A stretch of DNA of 22,355 nucleotides from an uncultured Eubacteriales bacterium. Its GTDB lineage: Bacteria; Bacillota; Clostridia; Oscillospirales; Ruminococcaceae. The position numbers were made by a program, and so were the translations under genes. The notes beneath the pieces were generated by a model. It made no database searches. It worked only from the letters and a program-made list of their open reading frames with translations, and had not been told where the DNA came from. Shown one piece after another: positions 5,952 to 13,671 of this stretch; position 1 is the first letter of the stretch, and each line of letters begins with the position of its first letter. The stretch covers positions 1 to 22,355 of the forward strand of contig CAUHFD010000019.1 of assembly GCA_959605275.1 (NCBI GenBank), read 5' to 3'.

Positions 5952-7688
5952 ATGATGATCAATAAACGCTTGATCGGTATGGTCAGCGAAAGTAAAAAAT
6001 ATATAGCAGGTAATGTTGTTTTGCAATGGATTTCCCTTGTTGCTAATATCACATTGATGTTCAGTATTGCTGTATTACTGCAAAATCTGTTCATTAAAAC
6101 GGCACAAACAAAAGACTTTGTTGCGATGGCGGTCATTGCTTTGATGGCTGTTTCTATTCGTTTTTTTTGTACTGCGGGAGCGGTCAGAATGGGATATCTT
6201 TCTTCCAAGACGGTAAAAAGAAAATTGCGTAGCATGATTTATGAAAAGTTACTTCGGCTGGGTACATCCTATCATGAGCAGGTAAAAACTTCGGAATTGG
6301 TGCAGGTGACGGTGGAAGGGGTGGATCAGTTGGAAACCTATTTCGGCGCTTATTTGCCTCAGTTTTTCTATGCGATGCTTGCGCCGCTGACTCTGTTCCT
6401 CGTACTGAGCTTTATCAATTTTCCGGCAGCACTGGTACTGCTTATCTGTGTGCCGTTGATTCCGATTGCTATTGCTGCGGTACAGACGTGGGCAAAGAAA
6501 CTACTTGCAAAATATTGGGGGCAATACACGGCGTTAGGCGATACATTTCTTGAAAATTTACAGGGTCTTACTACCCTTAAAATTTATCAGGCGGATGGAT
6601 TTAAGAATGAGGAAATGAACCGTGAATCCGAAAGATTTCGTAAGATTACCATGAAAGTATTGACAATGCAGCTCAATTCTATTTCAATCATGGATTTGAT
6701 TGCATATGGAGGTGCGGCGCTTGGCGTTGTTATGGCGACCACACAATATAGTATGGGAAGAGTTTCACTTGCGGGATGCCTGCTGATTATTCTTTTATCG
6801 GCGGACTTCTTTATTCCTATGCGGCAGCTTGGCAGTTTTTTTCATATTGCAATGAATGGTATGGCGGCAAGCGATAAGATTTTTCATCTGCTCGATTTGC
6901 CGGAAAAACAGCAGACTAACTATGTTGAGTGCCCTGATGAATACAGTATTCGTTGTTCCGGGCTGAGATTTTTTTATGAGGCGGAACGCGAGATTTTGCA
7001 TGGTGTCGATCTTGCTTTCCCACAGGGCAGTTTTACTGCTCTTGTGGGTGAAAGCGGATGCGGCAAGTCTACTGTTGCGGCTATTTTGACAGGTAAAAGC
7101 ACAAACTACACCGGGTCGGCAATGATTGGCGGAACGGAAATAAAAAGCATTTCAGAAGATGATTTGATGAAAAACATAACTTATATTGGGCATGACAGTT
7201 ATTTATTTCATGCGACGGTGCGGGAAAATCTGTTGATGGGCAAGCAGGAGGCATCAGATGAAGAACTCTGGGCGGTTCTGGACCGTGTTAATCTTGCTGA
7301 TTTCTTAAAAAGCGAAAACGGGCTGAATACTTTGCTTACTGAGCGTGCATCCAATCTTTCGGGCGGACAACGGCAGAGATTGGCATTAGCGCGGGCACTA
7401 CTACATGACAGTCCGGTTTATATTTTTGACGAAGCAACTTCCAATATTGATGTAGAGAGTGAAAATGATATTATGGCGCAGGTTTACGCATTGGCAGGAA
7501 TTAAGACGGTCATTCTGATTTCTCACCGGCTTGCTAATGTGGTACAGGCGGAACATATTTATGTATTAGACGGCGGCAGCATAGCGGAGAACGGAACGCA
7601 TGATGAGCTGTTGGCACGGAATCAAAAATATGCAAAATTATGGAAAATGCAGCAAAATCTCGAACATTACGGTACGGAGTGTGTATAG
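5952..7688 (+). CDS. ABC exporter half-transporter, CydD-like (permease plus ATPase)
   Basis: This 578-residue protein has an N-terminal six-helix exporter domain (about residues 20-310) fused to an ATPase domain. The Walker A GESGCGKST is at residues 366-374, the signature LSGGQRQRLALARALL and Walker B VYIFDEATSNID follow, and the switch histidine is in ISHRL. The long coupling region LGDTFLENLQGLTTLKIY matches CydD/CydC-type exporters, which in E. coli move cysteine or glutathione and are needed for cytochrome bd assembly. No cytochrome genes are seen here, so that function is not assumed. The next gene starts 2 nt after its stop, and the two almost certainly form a heterodimer. Starts at 5952 or 5955 are equally possible. 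Confidence 0.9.
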   Translation: MMINKRLIGMVSESKKYIAGNVVLQWISLVANITLMFSIAVLLQNLFIKTAQTKDFVAMAVIALMAVSIRFFCTAGAVRMGYLSSKTVKRKLRSMIYEKLLRLGTSYHEQVKTSELVQVTVEGVDQLETYFGAYLPQFFYAMLAPLTLFLVLSFINFPAALVLLICVPLIPIAIAAVQTWAKKLLAKYWGQYTALGDTFLENLQGLTTLKIYQADGFKNEEMNRESERFRKITMKVLTMQLNSISIMDLIAYGGAALGVVMATTQYSMGRVSLAGCLLIILLSADFFIPMRQLGSFFHIAMNGMAASDKIFHLLDLPEKQQTNYVECPDEYSIRCSGLRFFYEAEREILHGVDLAFPQGSFTALVGESGCGKSTVAAILTGKSTNYTGSAMIGGTEIKSISEDDLMKNITYIGHDSYLFHATVRENLLMGKQEASDEELWAVLDRVNLADFLKSENGLNTLLTERASNLSGGQRQRLALARALLHDSPVYIFDEATSNIDVESENDIMAQVYALAGIKTVILISHRLANVVQAEHIYVLDGGSIAENGTHDELLARNQKYAKLWKMQQNLEHYGTECV

Positions 7689-7690
7689 GT

Positions 7691-9349
7691 ATGAAAAGTC
7701 GAAGCAATCTTAATATTATGGTGAGCTTGGTCAGACTGGTGGCGCCGTTGACCGGATTTATGATTCTTGCTGTTCTGATGGGGCTAATCGGACATTTGTG
7801 TGCCGCTTTTATTACTATTTTCGGAGGATATGGAGTACTCAGCTTGATTGACGATCATGCATCGCTTAGCTTGACGGCAGTTTTTACAGGTGTCGGGGTG
7901 TTTGCATTGCTTCGGGGTATTTTGCGGTATGCAGAGCAAGCGTGTAATCACTTTATTGCTTTTAAATTACTGGCGTTGATTCGCAATCAGGTGTTTCTGG
8001 CACTGAGACGGCTTTGTCCTGCAAAATTGGACGGACGGGGAAAAGGAGATTTAATTTCGATCATCACTTCTGATATTGAACTGTTGGAAGTGTTTTATGC
8101 ACATACCATTTCGCCGGCAGCAATCGCTTTGCTGTTTACGATTATCATGGGTCTGTTTATCGGCAGTTATCATTGGTTGTTGGGATTGCTTGCGTTGACG
8201 GCTTATCTTGTGGTGGGAATTGTGATCCCGATGGTTACCTCCGGTTTTAGCGGTGACCACGGCATACAGTTTCGGACGAAGTCAGGGGATTTAAGCAGCT
8301 TTATATTGGACAGCCTGCGCGGGCTTTCGGAAACACTGCAATACGGACAAGGGGAAAATCGTCTTGCTGAGATGCAGAAAAGGACGGATATGCTTTCTGA
8401 GAATGAAGCACAGATGAAGCATGTTTCCGGACGAAATATGGCGGCTACTAATACGATTATTTTACTTTTTGATCTTATCATGCTATTTATTTCAGCCTGG
8501 CTGTATCAAAACGGTTCGGTTGAATTTGACGGTGTATTGATTCCGACAATTGCTTTGATGAGTTCGTTCGGTCCTGTGGTAGCATTGGCGAATCTGGGCA
8601 GTACTTTACAGAATACTTTTGCAGCCGGAAATCGTGTGCTGAATATTCTGGAAGAAATGCCGGCAGTGAAAGAGGTGACCGATCAGAAAGAAATCATTTT
8701 TGACGGAGCTTTGGTGAAAAATGTTACCTTTTCTTACGATACAGAAAATATTCTCTCCGATGTATCGGTGCAAGTTCCGGAGCGTTCGGTGGTTGGCATC
8801 ATCGGGAGAAGCGGCAGCGGAAAATCTACGCTGCTTAAACTATTTATGCGATTTTGGGATGTACAGCAGGGCAGCGTGAAGCTTTCCGGTACACCGATTG
8901 ATGAAATTAATACGGTGAATTTGCGGGACATGGAAAGTTTTATGACGCAGGAAACACATCTGTTCCATGATAGTATCGCAAACAATCTGCGAATTGCAAA
9001 ACTGGATGCAACACAGGAGCAGATAGAGGAAGCTTGCCGGAAAGCATCGGTGCATGAGTTTATCCTGAGCTTGCCAAAAGGCTATGATACACCGGTGGGA
9101 GAGTTGGGAGATACACTTTCAGGAGGCGAACGGCAGCGAATCGGGTTGGCAAGAGCTTTTTTACATGACGCACCGTTCATGCTTCTGGATGAACCGACCA
9201 GCAATTTGGACAGTTTAAATGAGGCGGTTATTCTGAAATCACTTCGGGAAGAACGCAATGGCAAGACGGTGGTGCTCGTTTCTCATCGGGTATCTACGAT
9301 GCAGATTGCGGATGCGGTTTATTCCGTAGAACATGGGAGAGTGAGTTGA
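7691..9349 (+). CDS. ABC exporter half-transporter, CydC-like (permease plus ATPase)
   Basis: This is the partner of the preceding half-transporter, at 552 residues. Six transmembrane helices occupy about residues 15-300. The ATPase domain contains Walker A GRSGSGKST at residues 372-380, signature LSGGERQRIGLARAFL, Walker B FMLLDEPTSNLD and switch VSHRV, so both ATP sites of the pair look intact. The frame is open to 7640 inside the previous gene, but ATG 7691 with GGAG upstream gives the expected N-terminus. Its stop overlaps the next start (TGATG). The transported substrate is unknown; the neighbours point towards metal, thiol or nitrosative-stress physiology. Confidence 0.9.
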   Translation: MKSRSNLNIMVSLVRLVAPLTGFMILAVLMGLIGHLCAAFITIFGGYGVLSLIDDHASLSLTAVFTGVGVFALLRGILRYAEQACNHFIAFKLLALIRNQVFLALRRLCPAKLDGRGKGDLISIITSDIELLEVFYAHTISPAAIALLFTIIMGLFIGSYHWLLGLLALTAYLVVGIVIPMVTSGFSGDHGIQFRTKSGDLSSFILDSLRGLSETLQYGQGENRLAEMQKRTDMLSENEAQMKHVSGRNMAATNTIILLFDLIMLFISAWLYQNGSVEFDGVLIPTIALMSSFGPVVALANLGSTLQNTFAAGNRVLNILEEMPAVKEVTDQKEIIFDGALVKNVTFSYDTENILSDVSVQVPERSVVGIIGRSGSGKSTLLKLFMRFWDVQQGSVKLSGTPIDEINTVNLRDMESFMTQETHLFHDSIANNLRIAKLDATQEQIEEACRKASVHEFILSLPKGYDTPVGELGDTLSGGERQRIGLARAFLHDAPFMLLDEPTSNLDSLNEAVILKSLREERNGKTVVLVSHRVSTMQIADAVYSVEHGRVS

Positions 9350-9693
9350 TGAAGCACATACAGGATAAGCGAGAGCATGAAAAGAAAATAGTTTCTGACA
9401 TGATTGCACTTTACTGCCGAAAAAAACACCATCAAAAGAATAGGTTATGTACCGAATGTGCGATGCTGAAGGAGTATGCGGAAAAGAGAAGTGATCAATG
9501 TCCGTTTATGGAAACAAAGACATTTTGCTCCAATTGCAAAGTGCATTGCTACAAAACGGAGATGCGTGAAAAGATCCGCCGGGTTATGCGTTTTTCCGGA
9601 CCTCGAATGCTTGTTTATCATCCTGTTGCGGCGGTACGCCATCTTCTTGAAAGCAGAAAAGAAAAACGGAGGTTGCGTGAGAATGAAGTTTAA
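9349..9693 (+). CDS. YgbA-family Cys-rich protein ('nitrous oxide-stimulated promoter' family)
   Basis: This 114-residue cytoplasmic protein carries the family pattern: CTECAMLKEYA, a CPF motif, CSNCKVHCY and then MRFSGPRMLVYHPVAAVRHL. The seven conserved cysteines suggest binding of metal or an iron-sulfur centre. The E. coli homologue ygbA is controlled by the NO sensor NsrR; the molecular function is not established. A TTG at 9346 is in frame, but ATG 9349 overlaps the previous stop (TGATG) and has GGGAG at 9-nt spacing. The C-terminus is very basic and overlaps the next start, indicating tight coupling. Confidence 0.85.
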   Translation: MKHIQDKREHEKKIVSDMIALYCRKKHHQKNRLCTECAMLKEYAEKRSDQCPFMETKTFCSNCKVHCYKTEMREKIRRVMRFSGPRMLVYHPVAAVRHLLESRKEKRRLRENEV

Positions 9694-10327
9694 AAAGGTT
9701 TTATTTGTTGTATTGGGATGTATTGGTGTCGGTCTTGGCGCGGTCGGTGCCGTATTGCCTCTGGTACCGTCATTCCCGTTTTTGCTGCTGGCAGCTTTCA
9801 GCTTTGCTAAAAGCTCTGAGCGGTTACATCACTGGTTTATCAGTACGCGGCTGTATAAAAATAATCTTGAAAGTTATATGAAAGGAAAGGGTATGACACA
9901 GAAAACCAAAATTCGCGTTATGCTGACGGTAACAGTGCTGATGTCTATCGGATTTTTGATGATGAGCCGTGTCCCGATTGGCAGAATAATTTTGGTTTGC
10001 GTTTGGGTATTTCATATTCTTTATTTTATTTTTGGTGTAAAAACGCTGAAGTCAGAGCAAATAACTGAAAAAGCCAACTCAATCGGCGAAAATTTACCTG
10101 CTTATAGTGTTTGCAGAAAAATCAAAGTAGAGGGTATGCAATGCGAAAACTGCGCGAAACGTTTGGAATGCGCTTTTAATGAGACCGGTTATATGAAAGC
10201 AAAGGTGGATTACGCAACCAAAACAGCTACCGTTTATCTGGAAAAAGCGATGAATAATGTTTCATTGATTCAAATTGTAAATCGTGCAGGATACATAGCT
10301 GAACAAATTTGGGAATCTGCCACATAG
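9683..10327 (+). CDS. DUF454 (YbaN-like) membrane protein fused to a C-terminal HMA domain
   Basis: The first 115 or so residues are a DUF454/YbaN-type inner-membrane domain: hydrophobic helices around VLFVVLGCIGVGLGAVGAVLPLVPSFP, a FLLLAAFSFAKSS motif and two further helices near residues 90-115. After a linker, residues about 145-212 form a heavy-metal-associated domain with the binding motif GMQCENC (Cys154, Cys157), predicted to be cytoplasmic. HMA domains bind Cu(I), Zn or Cd in P-type ATPases and chaperones; its role on a DUF454 protein is not known to me. The longer frame from 9476 runs inside ygbA; ATG 9683 is chosen because it begins the family domain and overlaps the ygbA stop by 11 nt. 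Confidence 0.87.
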   Translation: MKFKKVLFVVLGCIGVGLGAVGAVLPLVPSFPFLLLAAFSFAKSSERLHHWFISTRLYKNNLESYMKGKGMTQKTKIRVMLTVTVLMSIGFLMMSRVPIGRIILVCVWVFHILYFIFGVKTLKSEQITEKANSIGENLPAYSVCRKIKVEGMQCENCAKRLECAFNETGYMKAKVDYATKTATVYLEKAMNNVSLIQIVNRAGYIAEQIWESAT

Positions 10328-10507
10328 AAGTGGTGTCACAAAGTTTTTTGTACAACGGTTAGCGCTTGCTAATTAATGTTCGCTGAACAATTCATAAACA
10401 ACGGCAAGGTGCACGATTTTTATCATTTTTCTTAACATGATCATAGGAGAAGAATACCGGCAATCCGAATTTTAATGTACTTTCTTAAGATGTTCGGGAT
10501 AAATGTC
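10328..10507. other. Intergenic spacer before the first cobalamin riboswitch
   Basis: No gene is visible. ACAAAGTTTTTTGT (10338-10351) is a weak hairpin with T-rich content that might end the upstream operon, and GTTCGCTGAAC (10379-10389) can form a small stem. I see nothing recognisable in 10390-10507. Confidence 0.5.
10358..10373. promoter_or_regulatory. Degenerate fourth copy of the operator core
   Basis: GTTAGCGCTTGCTAAT has the same half-site spacing as the three cores at 5333-5490, with imperfect half-sites. It lies just after the operon. It could be chance, since it is a single imperfect match. Confidence 0.3.
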
Positions 10508-10536
10508 TTGACAATCTCCTGACAAATGATTAGAAT
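10508..10536 (+). promoter_or_regulatory. Sigma-A type promoter of the cob operon
   Basis: A perfect -35 TTGACA (10508-10513) and TAGAAT (10531-10536) are 17 nt apart. The predicted start near 10543 lies just ahead of the riboswitch P1 helix. Confidence 0.8.
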
Positions 10537-10547
10537 AAAAAGGAATG

Positions 10548-10708
10548 ATTACAGTGTATGTGTCGTAGCATACTGAAATGGGAATACGGTGCGAATCCGT
10601 AACAGTCACGCTGCTGTGTGGTGGACGAAAGCCGACGATGCCACTGGAGAGGACTCTCTGGGAAGGCGAGCGAGTAGGTGGAAGCCGAGTCAGAATATCT
10701 GCTGTAAT
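10548..10708 (+). ncRNA. Cobalamin riboswitch 1 (aptamer)
   Basis: P1 is formed by ATTACAG (10548-10554) and CTGTAAT (10702-10708). Between them lie the conserved elements: GGGAA, GGTGCGAATCC, CAGTCACGCTGCTGTG, GCCACTGG, GGGAAGGCG, GTAGGTGGAAGCC and AGTCAGAATATCTGC. Downstream, ACAGAT/ATCTGT and CCTTT/AAAGG enclose a CGGCAG loop (10731-10736) that can pair with CTGCTG in the aptamer, as expected for the ligand-stabilised loop-loop contact. Two terminators follow, so B12 binding should switch transcription of the cob genes off. Confidence 0.95.
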
Positions 10709-10789
10709 TGACAGATAAAGGGCATCCTTTCGGCAGAAAAGGACATCTGTATCTCGGATATGTGTCTATTGAAAAACAGGACTCCTTTG

Positions 10790-10816
10790 CCGTATGATCT
10801 TTTCGTACGGTTTTTT
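10790..10816 (+). terminator. Riboswitch 1 expression-platform terminator
   Basis: CCGTATG (10790-10796) pairs with CGTACGG (10804-10810), with one G-U pair, followed by six Ts. It lies about 80 nt after the aptamer. Confidence 0.8.
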
Positions 10817-10863
10817 CATTCTTGTTTATCATCACTTGTATTTACGAGTAAACAGATATTTTT

Positions 10864-10891
10864 CGGATTGTCGGGGGACAATCCGTTTTTT
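10864..10891 (+). terminator. Second leader terminator downstream of riboswitch 1
   Basis: CGGATTGTC (10864-10872) pairs perfectly with GACAATCCG (10877-10885), followed by TTTTTT. It stands between the riboswitch terminator and cobU, so transcripts escaping the first must also pass this one. The corresponding place in the second riboswitch leader has a degenerate hairpin. Confidence 0.8.
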
Positions 10892-10929
10892 GTTTGACAG
10901 AGAAGAAACAGGATATAGGAGAAAACGGC

Positions 10930-11487
10930 ATGATAATTTTGATCATCGGCGGCTCTGCCAGCGGAAAATCAGAATTTGCAGAAAGAATCTGTGCCTTAGC
11001 TGGGGGGCAGGTGGCTTATGTTGCGACGATGCAGCCCTTCGGAAAAGATGCGCAGTACCGAATTGCACGGCATTTGAAACTGCGGGAGGGAAAAGGGTTT
11101 CTGACAGTGGAGCAGTATACGGATATCGCCAAGCTTCGGGACGCTCTGGGAAATCGTGCGCAAACCCTGCTGATTGAGTGTATGTCAAATTTATGTGCCA
11201 ATGAAATGTTTGCTCCTGAAGGGGTCGGAGCAAATGCAGGCGAATGGATTGCCGAAGGAATCGATACATTAAGCAGATATTATCAAAATATTGTGATTGT
11301 TACCAATGAGGTGTTTTCGGACGGAGTGCAGTATGACAGTGAAACCATGCGGTATCTTGAGCAATTGGGAAAACTGAATCAGTTGTTAGCAAAACGAGCT
11401 GACGGTATTGTTGAAGTTTTTTATGGTATTCCGCAGATTTTAAAAGATGAAAATGGTTGGCTGAAACGGGTAACCCAACAAGATTAG
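10930..11487 (+). CDS. cobU: Adenosylcobinamide kinase / adenosylcobinamide-phosphate guanylyltransferase
   Basis: This cytoplasmic enzyme phosphorylates adenosylcobinamide and then activates it with GTP to adenosyl-GDP-cobinamide. At 185 residues it is full length. The P-loop GGSASGKS is at residues 7-14; RIARHLKLR places the guanylylated histidine at His48 (equivalent to His46 in Salmonella CobU); TNEVFSDGVQYD and the closing LGKLNQLLAKRADGIVEVFYGIP are family motifs. The frame opens at 10894, but ATG 10930 is preceded by TAGGAGAA and starts the family N-terminus. It is the first gene of the riboswitch-controlled operon. Confidence 0.95.
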   Translation: MIILIIGGSASGKSEFAERICALAGGQVAYVATMQPFGKDAQYRIARHLKLREGKGFLTVEQYTDIAKLRDALGNRAQTLLIECMSNLCANEMFAPEGVGANAGEWIAEGIDTLSRYYQNIVIVTNEVFSDGVQYDSETMRYLEQLGKLNQLLAKRADGIVEVFYGIPQILKDENGWLKRVTQQD

Positions 11488-11537
11488 ACACGATTGGCAT
11501 CAGTGCCAAGTCAATGCAAAAGAAAACGGAGATTGAT

Positions 11538-12299
11538 ATGAGAAAGTTGATGCGCAGCTTTGCAATATGTTTTTCAATGTATTCGCGGATACCGATGCCT
11601 CCCACAAAGTGGGAGGAACATAGCATGCGCTATGTGTTTTGTTTTTTTCCGCTGATTGGGTTGGTGATAGGAATATTACAGGCAGGATGGTTTTGGATAG
11701 CAGAACACTTTGCCGTTCCGTCACTTTTGTATGCGTCGGTTGCGTCGGTTTTACCGATACTGATTACCGGTGGTATCCATTTGGACGGATACATGGATAC
11801 TTGCGATGCTCTTTTTTCTTATGGTGATCGGGAAAAAAAGCTGGAAATTATGAAAGACCCCCATACAGGTGCCTTTGCAGTAATCTATTGCGGTGTTTAT
11901 CTGCTGCTTTCAGCAGGCTTTTATTCCGGACTGTATCAATCGGAATCATGGATTGGAATTGCCGTCGCGGGAATCGGCTATTTGCTCAGCAGGACAATAT
12001 GCGGTTTAGCGACAGTCTGGATGCCATGTGCCAAAAATTCCGGATTGGCTCATATATTTCAAAGCAACGCAGACCGAAAAACAGCAAAAATCGCTTTAAC
12101 AATCTGGTTTATGGGATTGATTTGTGTACTGGGATGCTTATCCTTGCGAACGGCACTGTTCGCCATACCGTTGCTTGGACTTGCGGTAATTGCTTTTGTT
12201 TCGGTGACAAAAAAACAGTTTGGCGGAATCACCGGAGATTTGGCAGGCTTTTTGCTGGAAATATGCGAGCTGCTTATTTTGGTGGCAGCGATGATATAG
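11538..12299 (+). CDS. cobS: Adenosylcobinamide-GDP ribazoletransferase (cobalamin synthase)
   Basis: This membrane enzyme joins adenosyl-GDP-cobinamide to alpha-ribazole or its phosphate, completing the nucleotide loop. At 253 residues it is full length, with about six hydrophobic segments. Conserved CobS motifs are present: FSMYSRIPMP at the start, the acidic HLDGYMDTCDALFS (near residue 76), DPHTGAFAVI and the C-terminal GGITGDLAGF. The frame extends upstream to 11457 in the 3' end of cobU, but ATG 11538 with GGAG about 7 nt upstream fits the family. About 250 nt of non-coding sequence separates it from the next gene, unusual in this compact operon. Confidence 0.95.
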   Translation: MRKLMRSFAICFSMYSRIPMPPTKWEEHSMRYVFCFFPLIGLVIGILQAGWFWIAEHFAVPSLLYASVASVLPILITGGIHLDGYMDTCDALFSYGDREKKLEIMKDPHTGAFAVIYCGVYLLLSAGFYSGLYQSESWIGIAVAGIGYLLSRTICGLATVWMPCAKNSGLAHIFQSNADRKTAKIALTIWFMGLICVLGCLSLRTALFAIPLLGLAVIAFVSVTKKQFGGITGDLAGFLLEICELLILVAAMI

Positions 12300-12552
12300 A
12301 AAGAGTGAAAGTTTGCTAAAAATGCACTGCATTCCTTGCAAACTCCGCTTTTGTACCTTTTCGGCAAATATCACGCTGAAATTGCGGTCTGCATTTCATT
12401 TGATCCTTCAGCACCTCGCAGTGACTGCCGAATCAATTCGGCAGCGCACCAATCTTGTATGGCGCGAACGAGAGGTGACAGCTTTTTACAATCCGGTGGA
12501 TTGTAAAAGGCAATAAACTCGTACAAAAGCTCAGAAGGGAATGGTCATAAAG
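12300..12552 (+). repeat. Hairpin-rich non-coding insert within the cob operon (candidate dispersed repeat)
   Basis: The only open frame (12313-12516, 67 residues) lacks a Shine-Dalgarno and reads as low-quality, Cys/Arg-rich sequence. The stretch has two strong hairpins: CTGCCGAAT (12425-12433) with ATTCGGCAG (12436-12444), and TTTTACAATCC (12484-12494) with GGATTGTAAAA (12498-12508). Neither is followed by a T-run. Its length, structure and position between tightly packed genes suggest a mobile intergenic repeat or an RNA-processing element; this is inference and no second copy is in the window. Confidence 0.4.
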
Positions 12553-12948
12553 ATGACGATATTAATAACCGGAGGCACTTGCCAAGGAAAACTAACGTAT
12601 GCGACAGAAACATTTTCCCTTGCACCGAAGGAAATTTTGCCGGCAAGTTCGGAACAGATTACAGAATCAATACGGTGCATTGACGCATTGCACTTGCGTG
12701 TGAAAACGCTGTTGGAGACAGAAGACAATCGAGAAGAGGCTCTGGATAGACTTTTTACACTGTGTAAGGATAAGATCGTGATTTGTGATGATATTTTTTG
12801 CGGTATTGTACCGTTGGAGCCTGCTCAGAGAGAGTGGCGGGAATATACCGGACGGCTGCTCTGTCTGCTTGCCAAGCAGGCGGATTGTGTGATTCGGATG
12901 CAATGCGGGATTGTGCAAATCATCAAAGGAAGCTTGAACGAATTGTAA
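12553..12948 (+). CDS. Short CobU-like protein (second cobinamide kinase/guanylyltransferase paralogue)
   Basis: This 131-residue protein retains the ends of the CobU fold: an N-terminal P-loop ILITGGTCQGKLTYA and a C-terminal region IVICDDIFCGIVPLEPAQREWREYTGRLLCLLAKQADCVIRMQCGI that parallels the TNEV...LGxxNQxLAxxAD...GIP block of CobU. The P-loop has Leu14 where Ser or Thr normally coordinates Mg-ATP. The central part with the RIARH guanylylation histidine is missing. Similar short CobU relatives sit in cobalamin operons of other Clostridia, as I recall; their role is unclear. ATG 12541 is also in frame but abuts the Shine-Dalgarno AGAAGGGA (12533-12540), so ATG 12553 is preferred. It could be a regulatory, chaperone or specialised kinase subunit. 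Confidence 0.78.
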   Translation: MTILITGGTCQGKLTYATETFSLAPKEILPASSEQITESIRCIDALHLRVKTLLETEDNREEALDRLFTLCKDKIVICDDIFCGIVPLEPAQREWREYTGRLLCLLAKQADCVIRMQCGIVQIIKGSLNEL

Positions 12949-13021
12949 TTTGAGTGAGAACGATGATTGAATTTCAGTTTTAAAACAAGAATGGGACAAC
13001 GGAAAAAGGAATGGGAGTAAA

Positions 13022-13621
13022 ATGAAAACCATTAGCTTGATTCGGCACGCTAAGACCCAAGGCAACTTGGAACGACGATATATCGGGAGAACGGATGAGC
13101 CATTATGCGATGAAGGACGCGCTATGTTGAGACGAATGATAAAAGCATCAGCTTATCCTGCCGGCGGAATTGTCTTTTCCAGTCCCATGAAGCGATGTAT
13201 TGAAACTGCCAAGCTGATTTATCCGGAATCCGGACTGCATTTGATTGATGGCTTGCAGGAGTGTGATTTCGGGGATTTTGAGGGAAAAACTTATGTGGAG
13301 CTTTGTGATAATCCGGCTTATCAGCGTTTTTTGGACAGCGGAGGAAACAGCACAATTCCGAACGGGGAATCGACAGATTGTTATAAGCAACGCTGTTTAG
13401 CAGCTTTTGTTAAAGTCTTGCGTTTTATGGAAACGGCGGATACGGAGCAGGCGATGGTGATTTGCCACGGCGGTACGATCATGTCCATTTTGGAAAGCTA
13501 TCATCAAGAGAAAAAGTCCTTTTATGATTATCAGGTGGAAAATTGCGGCGGATATAGTGGGATTTTTGATGAGAAAAAGCAGTTGTTTGTCTCATTGAAA
13601 AGAATATCGGTATTGACTTAG
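13022..13621 (+). CDS. cobC: Alpha-ribazole phosphatase, histidine phosphatase family
   Basis: This 199-residue soluble phosphatase removes the 5'-phosphate from alpha-ribazole phosphate or from cobalamin 5'-phosphate. The catalytic motif LIRHAKT places the phospho-accepting histidine at His9; NLERRYIGRTDEPLCDEG, FSSPMKRCIETA, LQECDFGDFEGK and the second histidine motif VICHGGTIM are all present. ATG 13022 has GGGAG a few bases upstream. Its place between the CobU paralogue and cbiB supports the cobalamin-specific member of a broad superfamily. Confidence 0.9.
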   Translation: MKTISLIRHAKTQGNLERRYIGRTDEPLCDEGRAMLRRMIKASAYPAGGIVFSSPMKRCIETAKLIYPESGLHLIDGLQECDFGDFEGKTYVELCDNPAYQRFLDSGGNSTIPNGESTDCYKQRCLAAFVKVLRFMETADTEQAMVICHGGTIMSILESYHQEKKSFYDYQVENCGGYSGIFDEKKQLFVSLKRISVLT

Positions 13622-13671
13622 AAAACCTTCAGACATTGACTATCATCAATTACGAAAAGGAGGGCTTGCGA

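Noticed and set aside
5952..9349. Assignment of the ABC pair as true CydDC for cytochrome bd assembly
   Set aside because: No cydAB or other respiratory genes are nearby, so only the family resemblance is reported.
10794..11177. 127-residue frame beginning in the riboswitch leader
   Set aside because: It starts within the terminator region and runs through cobU in another frame; cobU has full family motifs.
12313..12516. 67-residue open frame between cobS and the short cobU paralogue
   Set aside because: It has no Shine-Dalgarno, spans both strong hairpins and gives an implausible protein; it is treated as non-coding structure.
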